DNA from: JALOLV01 sp046295175
Lineage (GTDB): Bacteria; Bacteroidota; Bacteroidia; Cytophagales; Spirosomataceae
NCBI GenBank assembly: GCA_046295175.1
Contig: JBKBNY010000006.1
Location: 248,001-312,000, forward strand
Direction: 5' to 3'
Length of the DNA stretch: 64,000 nt
A program made the position numbers and the translations under genes. Position 1 is the first letter of the stretch. Each line of letters begins with the position of its first letter. Positions 1-8,337 of this stretch are shown here, in pieces. A model generated the notes under the pieces. It saw nothing but the letters and a program-made list of their open reading frames with translations. It searched no databases and had not been told where the DNA came from.

Positions 1-1277
1 TCTTCGAAAAAGAAGGTTTCGATGCACCAATCGAATCACACGCCAAGGCGTATGCCAATGCAGGTTATGCACTTTGGCACGCCAATCAAGCAGGACGATA
101 CAATATTTTGCACGGAATCATGCCGCCAGCTTCGGGACACTGGATTAATAACCCACACGCCGATTGTATTGATTACCAGATAGAATGTGATTTTGCAGGA
201 TTAATGTCGCCTGGTATGCCCAATACTGCCTCAAAGATTTCGGATAAAATCGGACATATCATGAACTACGGTGATGGCTATTTTGGTGGTGTTTATTTGG
301 GTGCTTGCTACACGCTCGCCTTCACTTCAAAAGACATTAAATACATTGTCAATGAGGCATTGAAGACGATTCCGAAAGAAAGTAATTACTATAAATGTAT
401 TGCCGATGTCATCAAATGGCATCAAATGTATCCGACCGACTGGAAGAAAACTTGGTTTTTGCTGCAAGACAAATGGACACAAGACATTGGCTGCCCCGAT
501 GGTGTTTTTGCACCTTTTAATATTGATGCTACTATCAATTCGGCTTATGTAGTTTTGGGATTGCTTTACGGAAACGGAGATTTCACAAAAACTATGGAAA
601 TCACAACTCGTTGCGGTCAAGATGCCGACTGTAATCCATCATCGGCAGGTGGAATTTTAGGAACGGTATTGGGGTATTCAAAAATTCCTGACTATTGGAA
701 AATGGGCCTCAAAGAAGCCGAGGATATTGATTTCAAATACACAACTATTTCACTTTCAGATGTTTACGAAATCGGAACAAAACACGCTTTGATGAATATC
801 GAACGCAACGGCGGAAAAATCGTAGGCGATAAAGTAATGATTCCGATTCAAACGCCAGTTCCAGTAAAAATGGAAAAGAGTTTTGAAGGAACCTATCCAG
901 TTGATAAAATATTCGTTTCAAAAACACTCAAAGACGAATATTCATTCGATTTTGAAGGAACGGGTTTCGTAGTGAAAGGAGAAACTGCCAAATGGGCTTC
1001 TGAGAGTACGCTTAATTTTCAGGTTGAGTTGTATCTCGATGGCAATAAAATCGAAACGGCAGCCTTACCAACGAGTTTTAAAGAACGCCGACACGAGTTA
1101 TTCTGGAAATATCTTTTACCAAAAGGAAAACATACGGTTAAACTCAAACTTTTGAATCCAAGCGATGAACACGAATGTCGAATTTCAGAGGTTTTAATAT
1201 ACAGTGATGCCCCAAACAGCGATACCAACCAAACGATTTATCGCTTTGGGCAAAAGAAAATTCCTTTAAAACAGTAG
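1..1277 (+). CDS. ADP-ribosylglycohydrolase family protein (5' truncated by window edge)
   Basis: The reading frame is open from base 3, so the gene starts upstream of the window; only the C-terminal ~425 residues are visible. The family removes ADP-ribose from proteins or hydrolyses related N-glycosides using a binuclear Mg site. Here the conserved late motif appears as TRCGQDADCNPSSAGGILG, matching the GxDxDxxxxxxGxxxG metal-binding signature, with an earlier HADCIDYQIECD stretch. The last ~130 residues form a beta-rich appendix beyond the usual catalytic domain, suggesting a larger secreted or periplasmic variant. A sugar transporter follows 68 bp downstream on the same strand, which suggests ribose or nucleoside salvage. 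The family call is firm. The substrate is inference. Confidence 0.85.
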   Translation, partial: FEKEGFDAPIESHAKAYANAGYALWHANQAGRYNILHGIMPPASGHWINNPHADCIDYQIECDFAGLMSPGMPNTASKISDKIGHIMNYGDGYFGGVYLGACYTLAFTSKDIKYIVNEALKTIPKESNYYKCIADVIKWHQMYPTDWKKTWFLLQDKWTQDIGCPDGVFAPFNIDATINSAYVVLGLLYGNGDFTKTMEITTRCGQDADCNPSSAGGILGTVLGYSKIPDYWKMGLKEAEDIDFKYTTISLSDVYEIGTKHALMNIERNGGKIVGDKVMIPIQTPVPVKMEKSFEGTYPVDKIFVSKTLKDEYSFDFEGTGFVVKGETAKWASESTLNFQVELYLDGNKIETAALPTSFKERRHELFWKYLLPKGKHTVKLKLLNPSDEHECRISEVLIYSDAPNSDTNQTIYRFGQKKIPLKQ

Positions 1278-1340
1278 AACGGGTTTTTAACCCGTTCCAA
1301 AGATTAACTCTCTAAACCAACGGGTTGGAAACCCGTTCTA
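1277..1340. repeat. Two tandem AACGGGTT/AACCCGTT palindromes
   Basis: Two short hairpins lie back to back between the first two genes. The first (1277-1297) pairs GAACGGGTT with AACCCGTTC around a TTT loop and starts in the upstream stop codon. The second (1319-1337) pairs AACGGGTT with AACCCGTT around GGA. Neither has a U-tract, so they look like a dispersed extragenic palindrome, not a terminator. Confidence 0.6.
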
Positions 1341-1345
1341 CCAAT

Positions 1346-2338
1346 ATGTTTATCATCGAAAACTATTCAACTGCCATAATTTTTTGTTTTATCACGATGC
1401 TCTGTTGGGGTTCGTGGGCAAATACCCAAAAACTCACAAAAGACAATTGGCGTTTTGAGCTTTTTTATTGGGATTACGTCATCGGCATTCTCCTTACCTC
1501 AATCATTTTTGCCTTCACACTCGGCAGTATCGGCGAAGGTGGTCGAAGTTTTTTAGATGACTTCCATCAAGCCGACAACGAAAACATTCAATCGGCACTT
1601 TTAGGTGGTGTAATTTTCAATATTGCCAATATTTTGCTTGGGGCGGCCATTTCGATTGCTGGAATGTCGGTAGCGTTTCCAGTTGGCATTGGTTTGGCTT
1701 TAGTCATTGGTGTAGTCGTTAATTACTTAGATTACCCGATGGGCAACTCAACATTGCTCATAATTGGGGTTTTGCTCATCGTTGCAGCGATTTTGCTCAA
1801 TGCCAATGCCTACCGCAAAATGTCTTCGGCTACTTCTGTTTCTACAAAAGGATTAGTTTTATCAGTAATCAGCGGCTCATTGATGGGTCTTTTTTATAAA
1901 TACGTAGCCAATTCGATGTTTCCAGATTTCAATTATCCAATCGAAGGTAAACTTAGCCCTTACACAGCGGTTGTATTTTTCTCGGTTGGGATTTTCGCCA
2001 GCAATTTTATTCTCAATACATTGCTCATGAAACGCCCTTTTTTGGGTAGCCCAGTAAGCTATTCCGATTATTTTGATGGTTCGTCTCGCAATCATTTGAT
2101 GGGCATATTGGGTGGAATGATTTGGTGCATCGGAATGTCGTTTAATATCATCGCATCAGGCAAGGCAGGCCCAGCCATTTCATACGGACTCGGACAAGGA
2201 GCAACCATCGTGGCGGCCATTTGGGGTATTTTTATCTGGAAAGAATTCAAAGATGCCCCCAAAGGCACAAATACTATTCTGAATATCATGCTTTTATGCT
2301 ACTTGATTGGTTTAGGTTTGCTCATTGCTGCAAAATAA
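1346..2338 (+). CDS. GRP/RhaT-like sugar transporter of the DMT superfamily
   Basis: A polytopic membrane protein of 330 residues with about ten hydrophobic segments. The N-terminal CWGSWANTQKL motif and later glycine-rich helices are typical of the glucose/ribose porter (GRP) and RhaT branch of the drug/metabolite transporter superfamily, which move sugars across the inner membrane by proton symport. I chose the ATG at 1346. The longer in-frame TTG at 1325 lies in the upstream palindromic repeat and would add seven non-conserved residues. It sits 68 bp after the ADP-ribosylglycohydrolase in the same orientation, so co-transcription and a role in importing a ribose-containing or related sugar are plausible but unproven. 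It could also be annotated simply as a DMT family permease. Confidence 0.75.
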   Translation: MFIIENYSTAIIFCFITMLCWGSWANTQKLTKDNWRFELFYWDYVIGILLTSIIFAFTLGSIGEGGRSFLDDFHQADNENIQSALLGGVIFNIANILLGAAISIAGMSVAFPVGIGLALVIGVVVNYLDYPMGNSTLLIIGVLLIVAAILLNANAYRKMSSATSVSTKGLVLSVISGSLMGLFYKYVANSMFPDFNYPIEGKLSPYTAVVFFSVGIFASNFILNTLLMKRPFLGSPVSYSDYFDGSSRNHLMGILGGMIWCIGMSFNIIASGKAGPAISYGLGQGATIVAAIWGIFIWKEFKDAPKGTNTILNIMLLCYLIGLGLLIAAK

Positions 2339-2451
2339 ATCGTCGAAAGCATCTTTCATAATTCGTTTCTATACCGAAATTGATAATATCAATAATCAAA
2401 ACAAAAGGTTACGTATAATGATTTTATTAGCGTAACCTTCATCATTTTTAT

Positions 2452-3945
2452 ATGGAAACGCTAACAAAAAATCAGCAAAGTGCTGATAATCTACCTCAAA
2501 TTAAAACCAAAATTACTGTAGCTTACGGAGACGGAATCGGACCAGAAATCATGTCGGCAACGCTCCGAATCTTAGAAGCAGCCAATGCCGCAATTGAACC
2601 AGAAGTTATCGAAATCGGTGAGAAAGTATATCTAAAAGGTATTTCGGCAGGTATCGAAGATTCTGCTTGGAAATCGCTTCGTGAAACCAAAGTTTTCCTC
2701 AAATCACCAATCACAACGCCACAAGGTGGTGGTTTCAAAAGTCTCAACGTTACTACTCGTAAAACTTTAGGGCTATTTGCCAATGTTCGCCCTTGTCAGG
2801 CCTATTATCCTTTTGTCGAAACTCGCCATCCAAACATGGATTTGGTAATCGTGAGAGAAAACGAAGAAGACCTATATGCAGGAATTGAACACCGCCAAAC
2901 GCAAGATGTTTATCAGTGTTTGAAATTGGTTTCGAGACCCGGATGCGAAAAAATCATTCGCTATGCTTTTGAATATGCACGAGCTTACAACCGCAAGAGA
3001 GTAACGTGCTTCTCGAAGGATAACATCATGAAAATGACCGATGGATTATTCCACAGAGTGTTTGATGAGATTGGGCAGGAATATCCAGAAATCGAAAAAG
3101 ACCATAAAATTATTGATATTGGTTCGGCACTTCTTGCCGATAGACCCGAAAAATTCGATATTATCGTTACCTTAAATCTTTACGGTGATATTATTTCAGA
3201 TATTGCTGCCGAAGTAGCGGGTTCGGTAGGTATGGGCGGCTCGGCCAATATTGGCGACCATTGTGCCATGTTCGAGGCCATTCATGGCTCGGCTCCAGAC
3301 ATTTCAGGTAAAAACATTGCCAATCCATCGGGGCTTATCAATGCGGCGATTCAAATGCTTGTACACATTAATCAAGCCGATGTAGCAACAAAAATTCATA
3401 ACGCTTGGCTACGTACACTCGAAGACGGTATTCATACGGGCGATATTTTCAAAGACGGATTCAGTACTAAAAAAGTTGGTACACAAGAGTTTGCCGATGC
3501 TGTTATCGAACGTCTTGGACAAATGCCTAAGCATTTTAAAGCTGCCAATTATGCTTCTGCTCCACAAGGAATCAAGATAAATACCCAACAAAAAGTGCTA
3601 CAAACCAAAGAATTAGTTGGGGTAGATGTCTTCTTGGATTGGTCGGCAGGCACGGCAAATGATTTAGGAAATATGCTTTCAGCAATTAGTCATGAAACGC
3701 TGAAACTCAAAATGATTACCAATCGGGGTGTAAAGGTTTATCCCGAAGGCCACGAAGAAACCTTCTGTGTTGACCACTGGAGATGCCGTTTTGTGAGTAA
3801 ACAAGGACCAGGGACACCGATTCAGAAAAAAGAGGTTTTAGAATTACTAACTCTCGTCAACGACAATGGTTTTGACTTCATAAAAACCGAAAACCTTTAC
3901 AGTTTCGATGGCGTTTTAGGCTATTCTTTAGGTCAAGGCGAGTAA
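2452..3945 (+). CDS. icd: Isocitrate dehydrogenase, Thermus-type with C-terminal extension
   Basis: Catalyses oxidative decarboxylation of isocitrate to 2-oxoglutarate in the TCA cycle (cytosolic). The 497-residue protein has the isopropylmalate/isocitrate dehydrogenase fold: GDGIGPEI at the N-terminus, NVTTRKTLGLFANVRP (substrate loop), the divalent-metal motif DIISDIAAEVAGSVGMGG and the cofactor loop HGSAPDISGKNIANP at residues 278-292. The last ~150 residues (GVDVF, NRGVKVYP, DHWRCRF) match the extra C-terminal domain known from Thermus-type enzymes of about 496 residues. The cofactor loop has Asp283-Ile284 where NADP enzymes such as that of E. coli have Lys-Tyr, so NAD use is possible despite the common NADP label. 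The gene stands alone, preceded by 113 bp and followed by a strong terminator. Confidence 0.92.
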   Translation: METLTKNQQSADNLPQIKTKITVAYGDGIGPEIMSATLRILEAANAAIEPEVIEIGEKVYLKGISAGIEDSAWKSLRETKVFLKSPITTPQGGGFKSLNVTTRKTLGLFANVRPCQAYYPFVETRHPNMDLVIVRENEEDLYAGIEHRQTQDVYQCLKLVSRPGCEKIIRYAFEYARAYNRKRVTCFSKDNIMKMTDGLFHRVFDEIGQEYPEIEKDHKIIDIGSALLADRPEKFDIIVTLNLYGDIISDIAAEVAGSVGMGGSANIGDHCAMFEAIHGSAPDISGKNIANPSGLINAAIQMLVHINQADVATKIHNAWLRTLEDGIHTGDIFKDGFSTKKVGTQEFADAVIERLGQMPKHFKAANYASAPQGIKINTQQKVLQTKELVGVDVFLDWSAGTANDLGNMLSAISHETLKLKMITNRGVKVYPEGHEETFCVDHWRCRFVSKQGPGTPIQKKEVLELLTLVNDNGFDFIKTENLYSFDGVLGYSLGQGE

Positions 3946-3969
3946 TTTTTTGATTCATATAATATCTTT

Positions 3970-3998
3970 GGGATGGCACTTAGTCATCCCTTTTTTTT
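3970..3998 (+). terminator. Intrinsic terminator of isocitrate dehydrogenase
   Basis: GGGATG (3970-3975) pairs with CATCCC (3985-3990) around a 9-nt loop, followed by eight consecutive T. It lies 25 bp after the icd stop. Confidence 0.75.
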
Positions 3999-4073
3999 AC
4001 AGAATCCACAAAATTTGTACTTTCTAAATCTTGTAGTATTTTTACGATACTTAATGAAAAAGCATATTTACTC

Positions 4074-5435
4074 ATGAAACTTAAAATCTCATTGGCCATA
4101 ATAATGGTCGTGGCTTTGCTAAACTGCAACAGCATTGGCAAAGAAAACCACGTTACCCCTCCTCGAAACAAAAAAGTACCACTTTTGACCATAAAAACCG
4201 ACGGCAAGATTCGTGATGAACCCAAGACAAACGGAAATCTGAAAATTTGGGTAAATGATAGTCTAATTTTGGATTCCAAAATCGGAATCGAGCTTCGTGG
4301 GGCAGTTTCTCAAATGATGTACGAAAAAAAATCCTACGGATTTGAGTTGAGAAGCGATTCAAAGAAAAGCCGCGAAGTCTCGCTTTTGGGTTTACCTGCC
4401 AATTCAGATTGGGTACTTCATGGGCCTTACGGCGATAAAACTTTACTACGAAATGCAGTTGCATACAAATTATCGAACGAAATAGGAAAATATGCCGCCC
4501 GAACGAAGTTTGTGGAGGTCGAAATCAACGATGATTATTTAGGAATGTATGTGTTGATGGAGAAACTAAAACGTGACGAAAGCAGAATAAATATTGCCAA
4601 ATTAACCAAAAAGGATAGTACTGACGATAAAATTACGGGTGGCTATATTATCAAAATTGATAAAACAGTGGGTGATGGAAATGGTGATAGAGATTACAAC
4701 GATAATATTTCGTTTAGGTCTCAAATCGACCAAAATGGACGGGTTTCAAGAAAAAGTAAAACGTATTTTGTTTATGATTACCCCAAAGCCGATGATATTA
4801 CTCCCATCCAAAAAAACTACATTCAAAAATACATCAATGATTTTGAAAATGCCCTCGCCTCAGCCGATTTCAAAGACCCACAAAAAGGCTACAGAAACTT
4901 TATTGATGTATCGAGTTTTATTGATTTTTTTATCTTGACAGAATTGTTCCAAAACCACGATGGCTACCGCCTAAGTACGTATTTGCAGAAAGATAGAGGT
5001 AAGAAATTAGCGATGGGTCCAATTTGGGACTTCGATATTGCCTTTGGCTCTGACAATGGTTTTTGTGATGGAATGAATCGCCATGCTTGGGTTTTTGAGT
5101 ATAATAAATATTGCGGTGGCGATGCTTGGCTTGTGCCTTTTTGGTGGAAAAAGTTGATTTCGGATGATGAATTTAAAGCCGAATTAAAAGAGCGATGGAG
5201 TTCGCTACGCAAATCTCAACTATCTGATAATCAATTAGATAAAACGATTGACGATTACAATAAATACATTACAGAAAATGGTTTAGTAGCCCGAAATTTT
5301 GATAGATGGGATATTCTTAATGAAAGAATTACGCCAAACTCAACCAAAGGTTCGCACGAAAAAGAGATTAAGCGGATGAAATCTTGGCTCAAAGAACACG
5401 CTCATTGGATTGATGAAAATATCGAAAAACTGTAA
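4074..5435 (+). CDS. CotH kinase-like family lipoprotein
   Basis: 453 residues with a lipoprotein signal (hydrophobic segment then LLNC, Cys18), so probably anchored in the envelope. The body matches the CotH family, whose Bacillus spore-coat member is an atypical protein kinase: RNAVAYKLSNEIGKYA, GMYVLMEKLKRDESRINI and the late acidic motif GPIWDFDIAFGSDNG, where the Asp residues correspond to the Mg/ATP site. Bacteroidota CotH-like proteins are exported and often appear near polysaccharide or surface genes; their substrates are mostly unknown. It is monocistronic, and its TAA (5433-5435) abuts the convergent DUF819 gene's stop with no spacer. Family call is strong; kinase activity here is inferred from family only. 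Confidence 0.85.
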   Translation: MKLKISLAIIMVVALLNCNSIGKENHVTPPRNKKVPLLTIKTDGKIRDEPKTNGNLKIWVNDSLILDSKIGIELRGAVSQMMYEKKSYGFELRSDSKKSREVSLLGLPANSDWVLHGPYGDKTLLRNAVAYKLSNEIGKYAARTKFVEVEINDDYLGMYVLMEKLKRDESRINIAKLTKKDSTDDKITGGYIIKIDKTVGDGNGDRDYNDNISFRSQIDQNGRVSRKSKTYFVYDYPKADDITPIQKNYIQKYINDFENALASADFKDPQKGYRNFIDVSSFIDFFILTELFQNHDGYRLSTYLQKDRGKKLAMGPIWDFDIAFGSDNGFCDGMNRHAWVFEYNKYCGGDAWLVPFWWKKLISDDEFKAELKERWSSLRKSQLSDNQLDKTIDDYNKYITENGLVARNFDRWDILNERITPNSTKGSHEKEIKRMKSWLKEHAHWIDENIEKL

Positions 5436-6593
5436 TCAGTAAATCGTTGATGTTTTCATAATTTCGGCAATTAAGATTCCGAGGTAAGTTCCGATTGCGT
5501 TGCCTAAAGCTCCGACCAATATTCCGGGTAGAACCAAGTCATTACGGTTAAGACTTCGTGCCAAAGCCATTGCCGAGGCTGTTCCGCCAATATTGGCTTG
5601 TGAAGCTATCGAGACAATATCCCAATCTTGTTTAAAGATATAGCCGATTCCAAAAACCAAAAGACCGTGAACCAAGACCAAAATCGTAACAAAACCCATC
5701 AAAATAACTGCTAATTGCCCGTCTTTTATTAATGCAGGGATGTCGCAATAAGCTCCAATTACAGCCAAAAACAAATAAACACCCAATAAACCGAGTAATC
5801 TTTGTCTTTTCAGGCGATTCACAATCGGAATCTGTGCTAAAACCAAAGCCAAAGTAGTTAACCAAAGAACAGTCGGAATCGTAGGGATTAATTCGTGCAA
5901 AAGCCCCGAAACCCAAATTCCGATTAAACTAATTGCTAACAAAAAGGCTAAGTCAGCAGGTCGGACGTTTTCTGACTCAGTATGGTGATTTTCTACCGAA
6001 ATATCGGCAACTTGATGAATCAATTTATTTCTTGGAATCAACTTTTGAAAAATCTGCGGTAAAGCCAAAGTAGCAATCACCCAAACAGCTGTAATGATAT
6101 TATCGGCAACTGTTGCCGCCGAAAACAAACTACCTTGCTGCGAGACTCCGTAATGTATCGCCACTGCATTAAAATTGATACTCCCGCCGATGTATGTACC
6201 CGTGTACATTCCGCCGAGAGCATAAAACAATTCACCGATAGACTCTTTACCGCCTACCATCCACATTGCCACCAAAGCACCAAGCATTGTGCCTGTTGAG
6301 CCAACCAAAAACATCAGCAACATAGGACGCCCTGCTTTTTTTAGGCTTTTGAGATTCACCCCAAGCAGCATCAAAAAGATTGAAAGCGGGGCGATGTAGG
6401 CAAAAATCCCATCATAAAGCGGTGTTGCAGGTGTCGAAGCAGGGATTAATCCCAAATTTGCAACAATAGCTGTCAGAATGATTACCATTAAACCAGTGCC
6501 AACATGCTTAAAAAATGGCTTTGAATTGAGCCATTCGGCCAAAACAATATTCAGACATAAAACTGCCAAAATAGCGAGTGAATCTTTAAGCAT
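5436..6593 (-). CDS. DUF819 family integral membrane protein (YjcL-like)
   Basis: 385 residues, about ten predicted membrane helices. Recognisable DUF819 signatures are GTGLMVIILTAIVANLGLIP near the N-terminus, the glycine-rich GGMYTGTYIGGSINFNAVA around residues 130-150 and the late ASQANIGGTASAMALA motif. Several positions resemble secondary transporters with two inverted halves, but no substrate is established for the family. The start ATG at 6593 leaves a 57-bp gap to the small membrane gene upstream (6651-6893, same strand), so the two could be co-transcribed. Its stop codon directly abuts the stop of the convergent CotH-like gene. Confidence 0.88.
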   Translation of the reverse strand: MLKDSLAILAVLCLNIVLAEWLNSKPFFKHVGTGLMVIILTAIVANLGLIPASTPATPLYDGIFAYIAPLSIFLMLLGVNLKSLKKAGRPMLLMFLVGSTGTMLGALVAMWMVGGKESIGELFYALGGMYTGTYIGGSINFNAVAIHYGVSQQGSLFSAATVADNIITAVWVIATLALPQIFQKLIPRNKLIHQVADISVENHHTESENVRPADLAFLLAISLIGIWVSGLLHELIPTIPTVLWLTTLALVLAQIPIVNRLKRQRLLGLLGVYLFLAVIGAYCDIPALIKDGQLAVILMGFVTILVLVHGLLVFGIGYIFKQDWDIVSIASQANIGGTASAMALARSLNRNDLVLPGILVGALGNAIGTYLGILIAEIMKTSTIY

Positions 6594-6650
6594 AGGGTTA
6601 GTTTAAGGTAAAATAAAGCAGAATACGATACAATGATATTTCTTTATCGT

Positions 6651-6893
6651 TTATCCTCGTGATTTGATTTCTTCTTGAATCTTTTTCATACCCATAACAT
6701 TTGCCATCAATATTGGAATCAATGTAAAGGGTAAGACTAAGAAAACACTAAAGCCGTCTCGCAGTGTGAGATAGGCAACACTGATTGCCAGAACAATGAG
6801 CATTCCAATAAAAGCACTAATGGCAACTTTCATCTTTTTTTCGGTCGCTTTGAGTTCTTCTAAACTCATTTTTGCGTACTTGTTTTCTTTCAT
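6651..6893 (-). CDS. Small two-helix membrane protein of unknown function
   Basis: 80 residues: a charged N-terminus (KYAKMSLEELKATEKKMK), two hydrophobic helices (about 24-46 and 49-66) joined by a short RDG turn, and a charged tail. This layout recalls small Bacteroidota membrane proteins annotated as redox-active or DUF3021-like, but I cannot assign a family. It precedes the DUF819 gene by 57 bp on the same strand, which suggests a shared transcript. It is a real gene by start position, codon pattern and membrane topology rather than by recognised homology. Confidence 0.65.
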   Translation of the reverse strand: MKENKYAKMSLEELKATEKKMKVAISAFIGMLIVLAISVAYLTLRDGFSVFLVLPFTLIPILMANVMGMKKIQEEIKSRG

Positions 6894-6958
6894 AATTCTT
6901 TGGTAAAGTTAAGTACATTGTGATATAAGTAAGTGTAAGTTTTTGTTATCGTGTCCCT

Positions 6959-6978
6959 CCCTCTCCAATCGGAGAGGG
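6959..6978. repeat. Extragenic palindrome CCCTCTCC-aatc-GGAGAGGG
   Basis: A perfect 8-bp inverted repeat with a 4-nt loop lies in a C/T-rich then A/G-rich stretch of the 6894-7067 intergenic space. It has no U-tract. It resembles the second palindrome (CTCCCC/GGGGAG) that the IS element below has split. Confidence 0.55.
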
Positions 6979-7057
6979 AAAGGAAGGGTGAGGTTAAAAT
7001 TTCGACATTTCAGGAAACCTTTTGACCCCACCGAGCGTCGGTCGCCCTTCATCCCTC

Positions 7058-7067
7058 CCCAACAATG
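7058..7067. repeat. Left target-site duplication of the ISAs1-like element
   Basis: CCCAACAATG immediately precedes the left end of the element and recurs exactly at 8244-8253 immediately after the right end. Ten bases fits the 8-10 bp duplications known for ISAs1-family insertions. Confidence 0.85.
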
Positions 7068-7068
7068 T

Positions 7069-7087
7069 AGGGCTGTTAAGTTCTAAT
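7069..7087 (+). repeat. Left terminal inverted repeat of the ISAs1-like element
   Basis: AGGGCTGTTAAGTTCTAAT, the exact reverse complement of 8224-8242. Confidence 0.88.
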
Positions 7088-7121
7088 TTTTTATTAATTT
7101 TGACCAAATAATATTTGGGAA

Positions 7122-8235
7122 ATGAGTTTAAATGAATTATTCAAAAGTCTGCCTGACCCTCGCAGAGGTCAAGGTCAACGCTATCCATTCCAAGATATAC
7201 TTTGGATGATATTTTTAGGAATCACAAGTGGCTATACTGGTTACCGTCCATTGGGAAAGTTTGTTAAAGCCAATAGTATTTATTTTACTGAAGTGTTTGG
7301 TTTAAAACATGGAGTTCCGAGTCATGTAACGATTCGAGAGCTACTTACAAATTTAGACAAAAAATCAGTGAAAGAAAGTTTCTCTAACTGGGCTTCAAAT
7401 CAAGAATTATTGCCATTAGATTGGGTTAGTGCTGATGGTAAATCATTAAAATCAACTATGAGCAATTACAATGCTGAAACACAAGATTTCTGTTCAATGG
7501 TAAGCATTTATGTTCAAAAAACGGGTTTATCTTATGTAATTGAAGACTTTCGCAATAAAAAAACAAGCGAAACTGAAATCCTTAGAACGCTCTTACCTTC
7601 TTTACAAGATAAGGGTGTAATTATAACATTAGACGCTCTCTATACACAAAAAAACGGTAAATGCTATTCTTAAATCAGGTAATCATTACGTTTTACAGGT
7701 CAAAAAGAATCAGATAAAACTCTATGAACACATTGAAAGATTTGTTAAAAATAATAATCCACTTCAAACTCACCAAGTGACTCAAAAAGCACATGGAAGA
7801 ATGACAACTTGGACAGTAAAATTGTATGATAATGTGGATGAAATACTCAAACAAAATTGGACAAATTTAAATCGTTTTATTGTCATAGAGAAAAGTGTTA
7901 CCCAACATAGCCGCCCCAATAGGAAAATGCCAAAACAGCTCATCACAACCCAAAGCATTTCATACAGAATTAGTGATGTCAAACTCTCTGCCGAAGTATT
8001 TGCCAAAGGAATTCGAGAACACTGGGGTATTGAAAACCGAATCCATTGGGTCAAGGATGTGAATTTCAATGAAGATAATAATAGTATTAAAAATGATAAT
8101 GGAGCGGTAAATATGTCCATTTTTAGTGCAATATCGCTCAATTATTTACGTCAAAATATTGACGATTCTATTAAGAATGCCCAAATATTATTTTGTCAAA
8201 ATGTCAAAGAACTATTTAAAACTATTAGAACTTAA
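7122..8235 (+). pseudogene. ISAs1-family transposase split by a frameshift at an A7 run
   Basis: The first part (7122-7673, 183 residues) carries the family N-terminus LPDPRRGQGQRYPFQDIL, the first catalytic Asp in SADGKSLKST and the second in TLDALYTQK, then stops at 7671-7673. The homologous sequence resumes in the +1 frame right after a run of seven A at 7648-7654 (TVNAILKSGNHYVLQVKKNQ) and continues to 8235 with REHWGIENRIHWVKDVNF and the final catalytic Glu in NEDNN. Spacing to the conserved GxxY suggests two A were lost from an A9 run. The GTG at 7777 is not a true start. The repaired length, about 371 residues, is normal for the family. Either the gene is dead or it relies on transcriptional slippage at the A run. 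Confidence 0.85.
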
Positions 8236-8242
8236 CAGCCCT
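8224..8242 (-). repeat. Right terminal inverted repeat of the ISAs1-like element
   Basis: ATTAGAACTTAACAGCCCT, the exact reverse complement of the left end. It overlaps the last codons and stop of the transposase. Confidence 0.88.
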
Positions 8243-8243
8243 G

Positions 8244-8253
8244 CCCAACAATG
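8244..8253. repeat. Right target-site duplication of the ISAs1-like element
   Basis: CCCAACAATG, identical to 7058-7067. Confidence 0.85.
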
Positions 8254-8305
8254 GGGAGGGGAGACTCAAAAACTTAAAATAACTTAGTTTACAATATATT
8301 AAGTA

Positions 8306-8322
8306 GGCGAATGTTATTCGCC
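8306..8322. repeat. Palindrome GGCGAAT-gtt-ATTCGCC
   Basis: A perfect 7-bp stem with a 3-nt loop 15 bp past the stop of the minus-strand M24 peptidase. It might help end that transcript, but no U-tract follows. A related GGGCGAGTC/GATTCGCCC hairpin occurs at 41469-41490, which suggests a dispersed palindrome. Confidence 0.45.
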
Positions 8323-8337
8323 ATTATAATAAAATCC

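Larger units (their letters stand above)
7068..8243 (+). mobile_element. ISAs1-family insertion sequence, 1176 bp, with intact ends
   Basis: The boundaries are set by 19-bp perfect terminal inverted repeats (AGGGCTGTTAAGTTCTAAT at 7069-7087; its complement at 8224-8242), each with one mismatched outer base, and by a perfect 10-bp target duplication (CCCAACAATG). The interior encodes one DDE transposase of ISAs1 type, now frameshifted. Without the element the target reads CTCCCC-AACAAT-GGGGAG, a perfect hairpin, so the insertion went into the loop of an extragenic palindrome. Identical repeats and duplications indicate recent transposition. Confidence 0.9.

Noticed and set aside
1325..1345. 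Upstream TTG start for the sugar transporter
   Set aside because: The region belongs to the AACGGGTT palindrome repeat; ATG 1346 is the natural start.
7648..7660. Programmed -1 ribosomal frameshift in the transposase
   Set aside because: The downstream frame is +1 relative to the first part; a -1 shift would hit a stop at once (CGG TAA).
7777..8235. Possible separate gene with a GTG start
   Set aside because: It is the C-terminal half of the ISAs1 transposase; homology begins upstream at 7654 without a start, so it belongs to the frameshifted gene.
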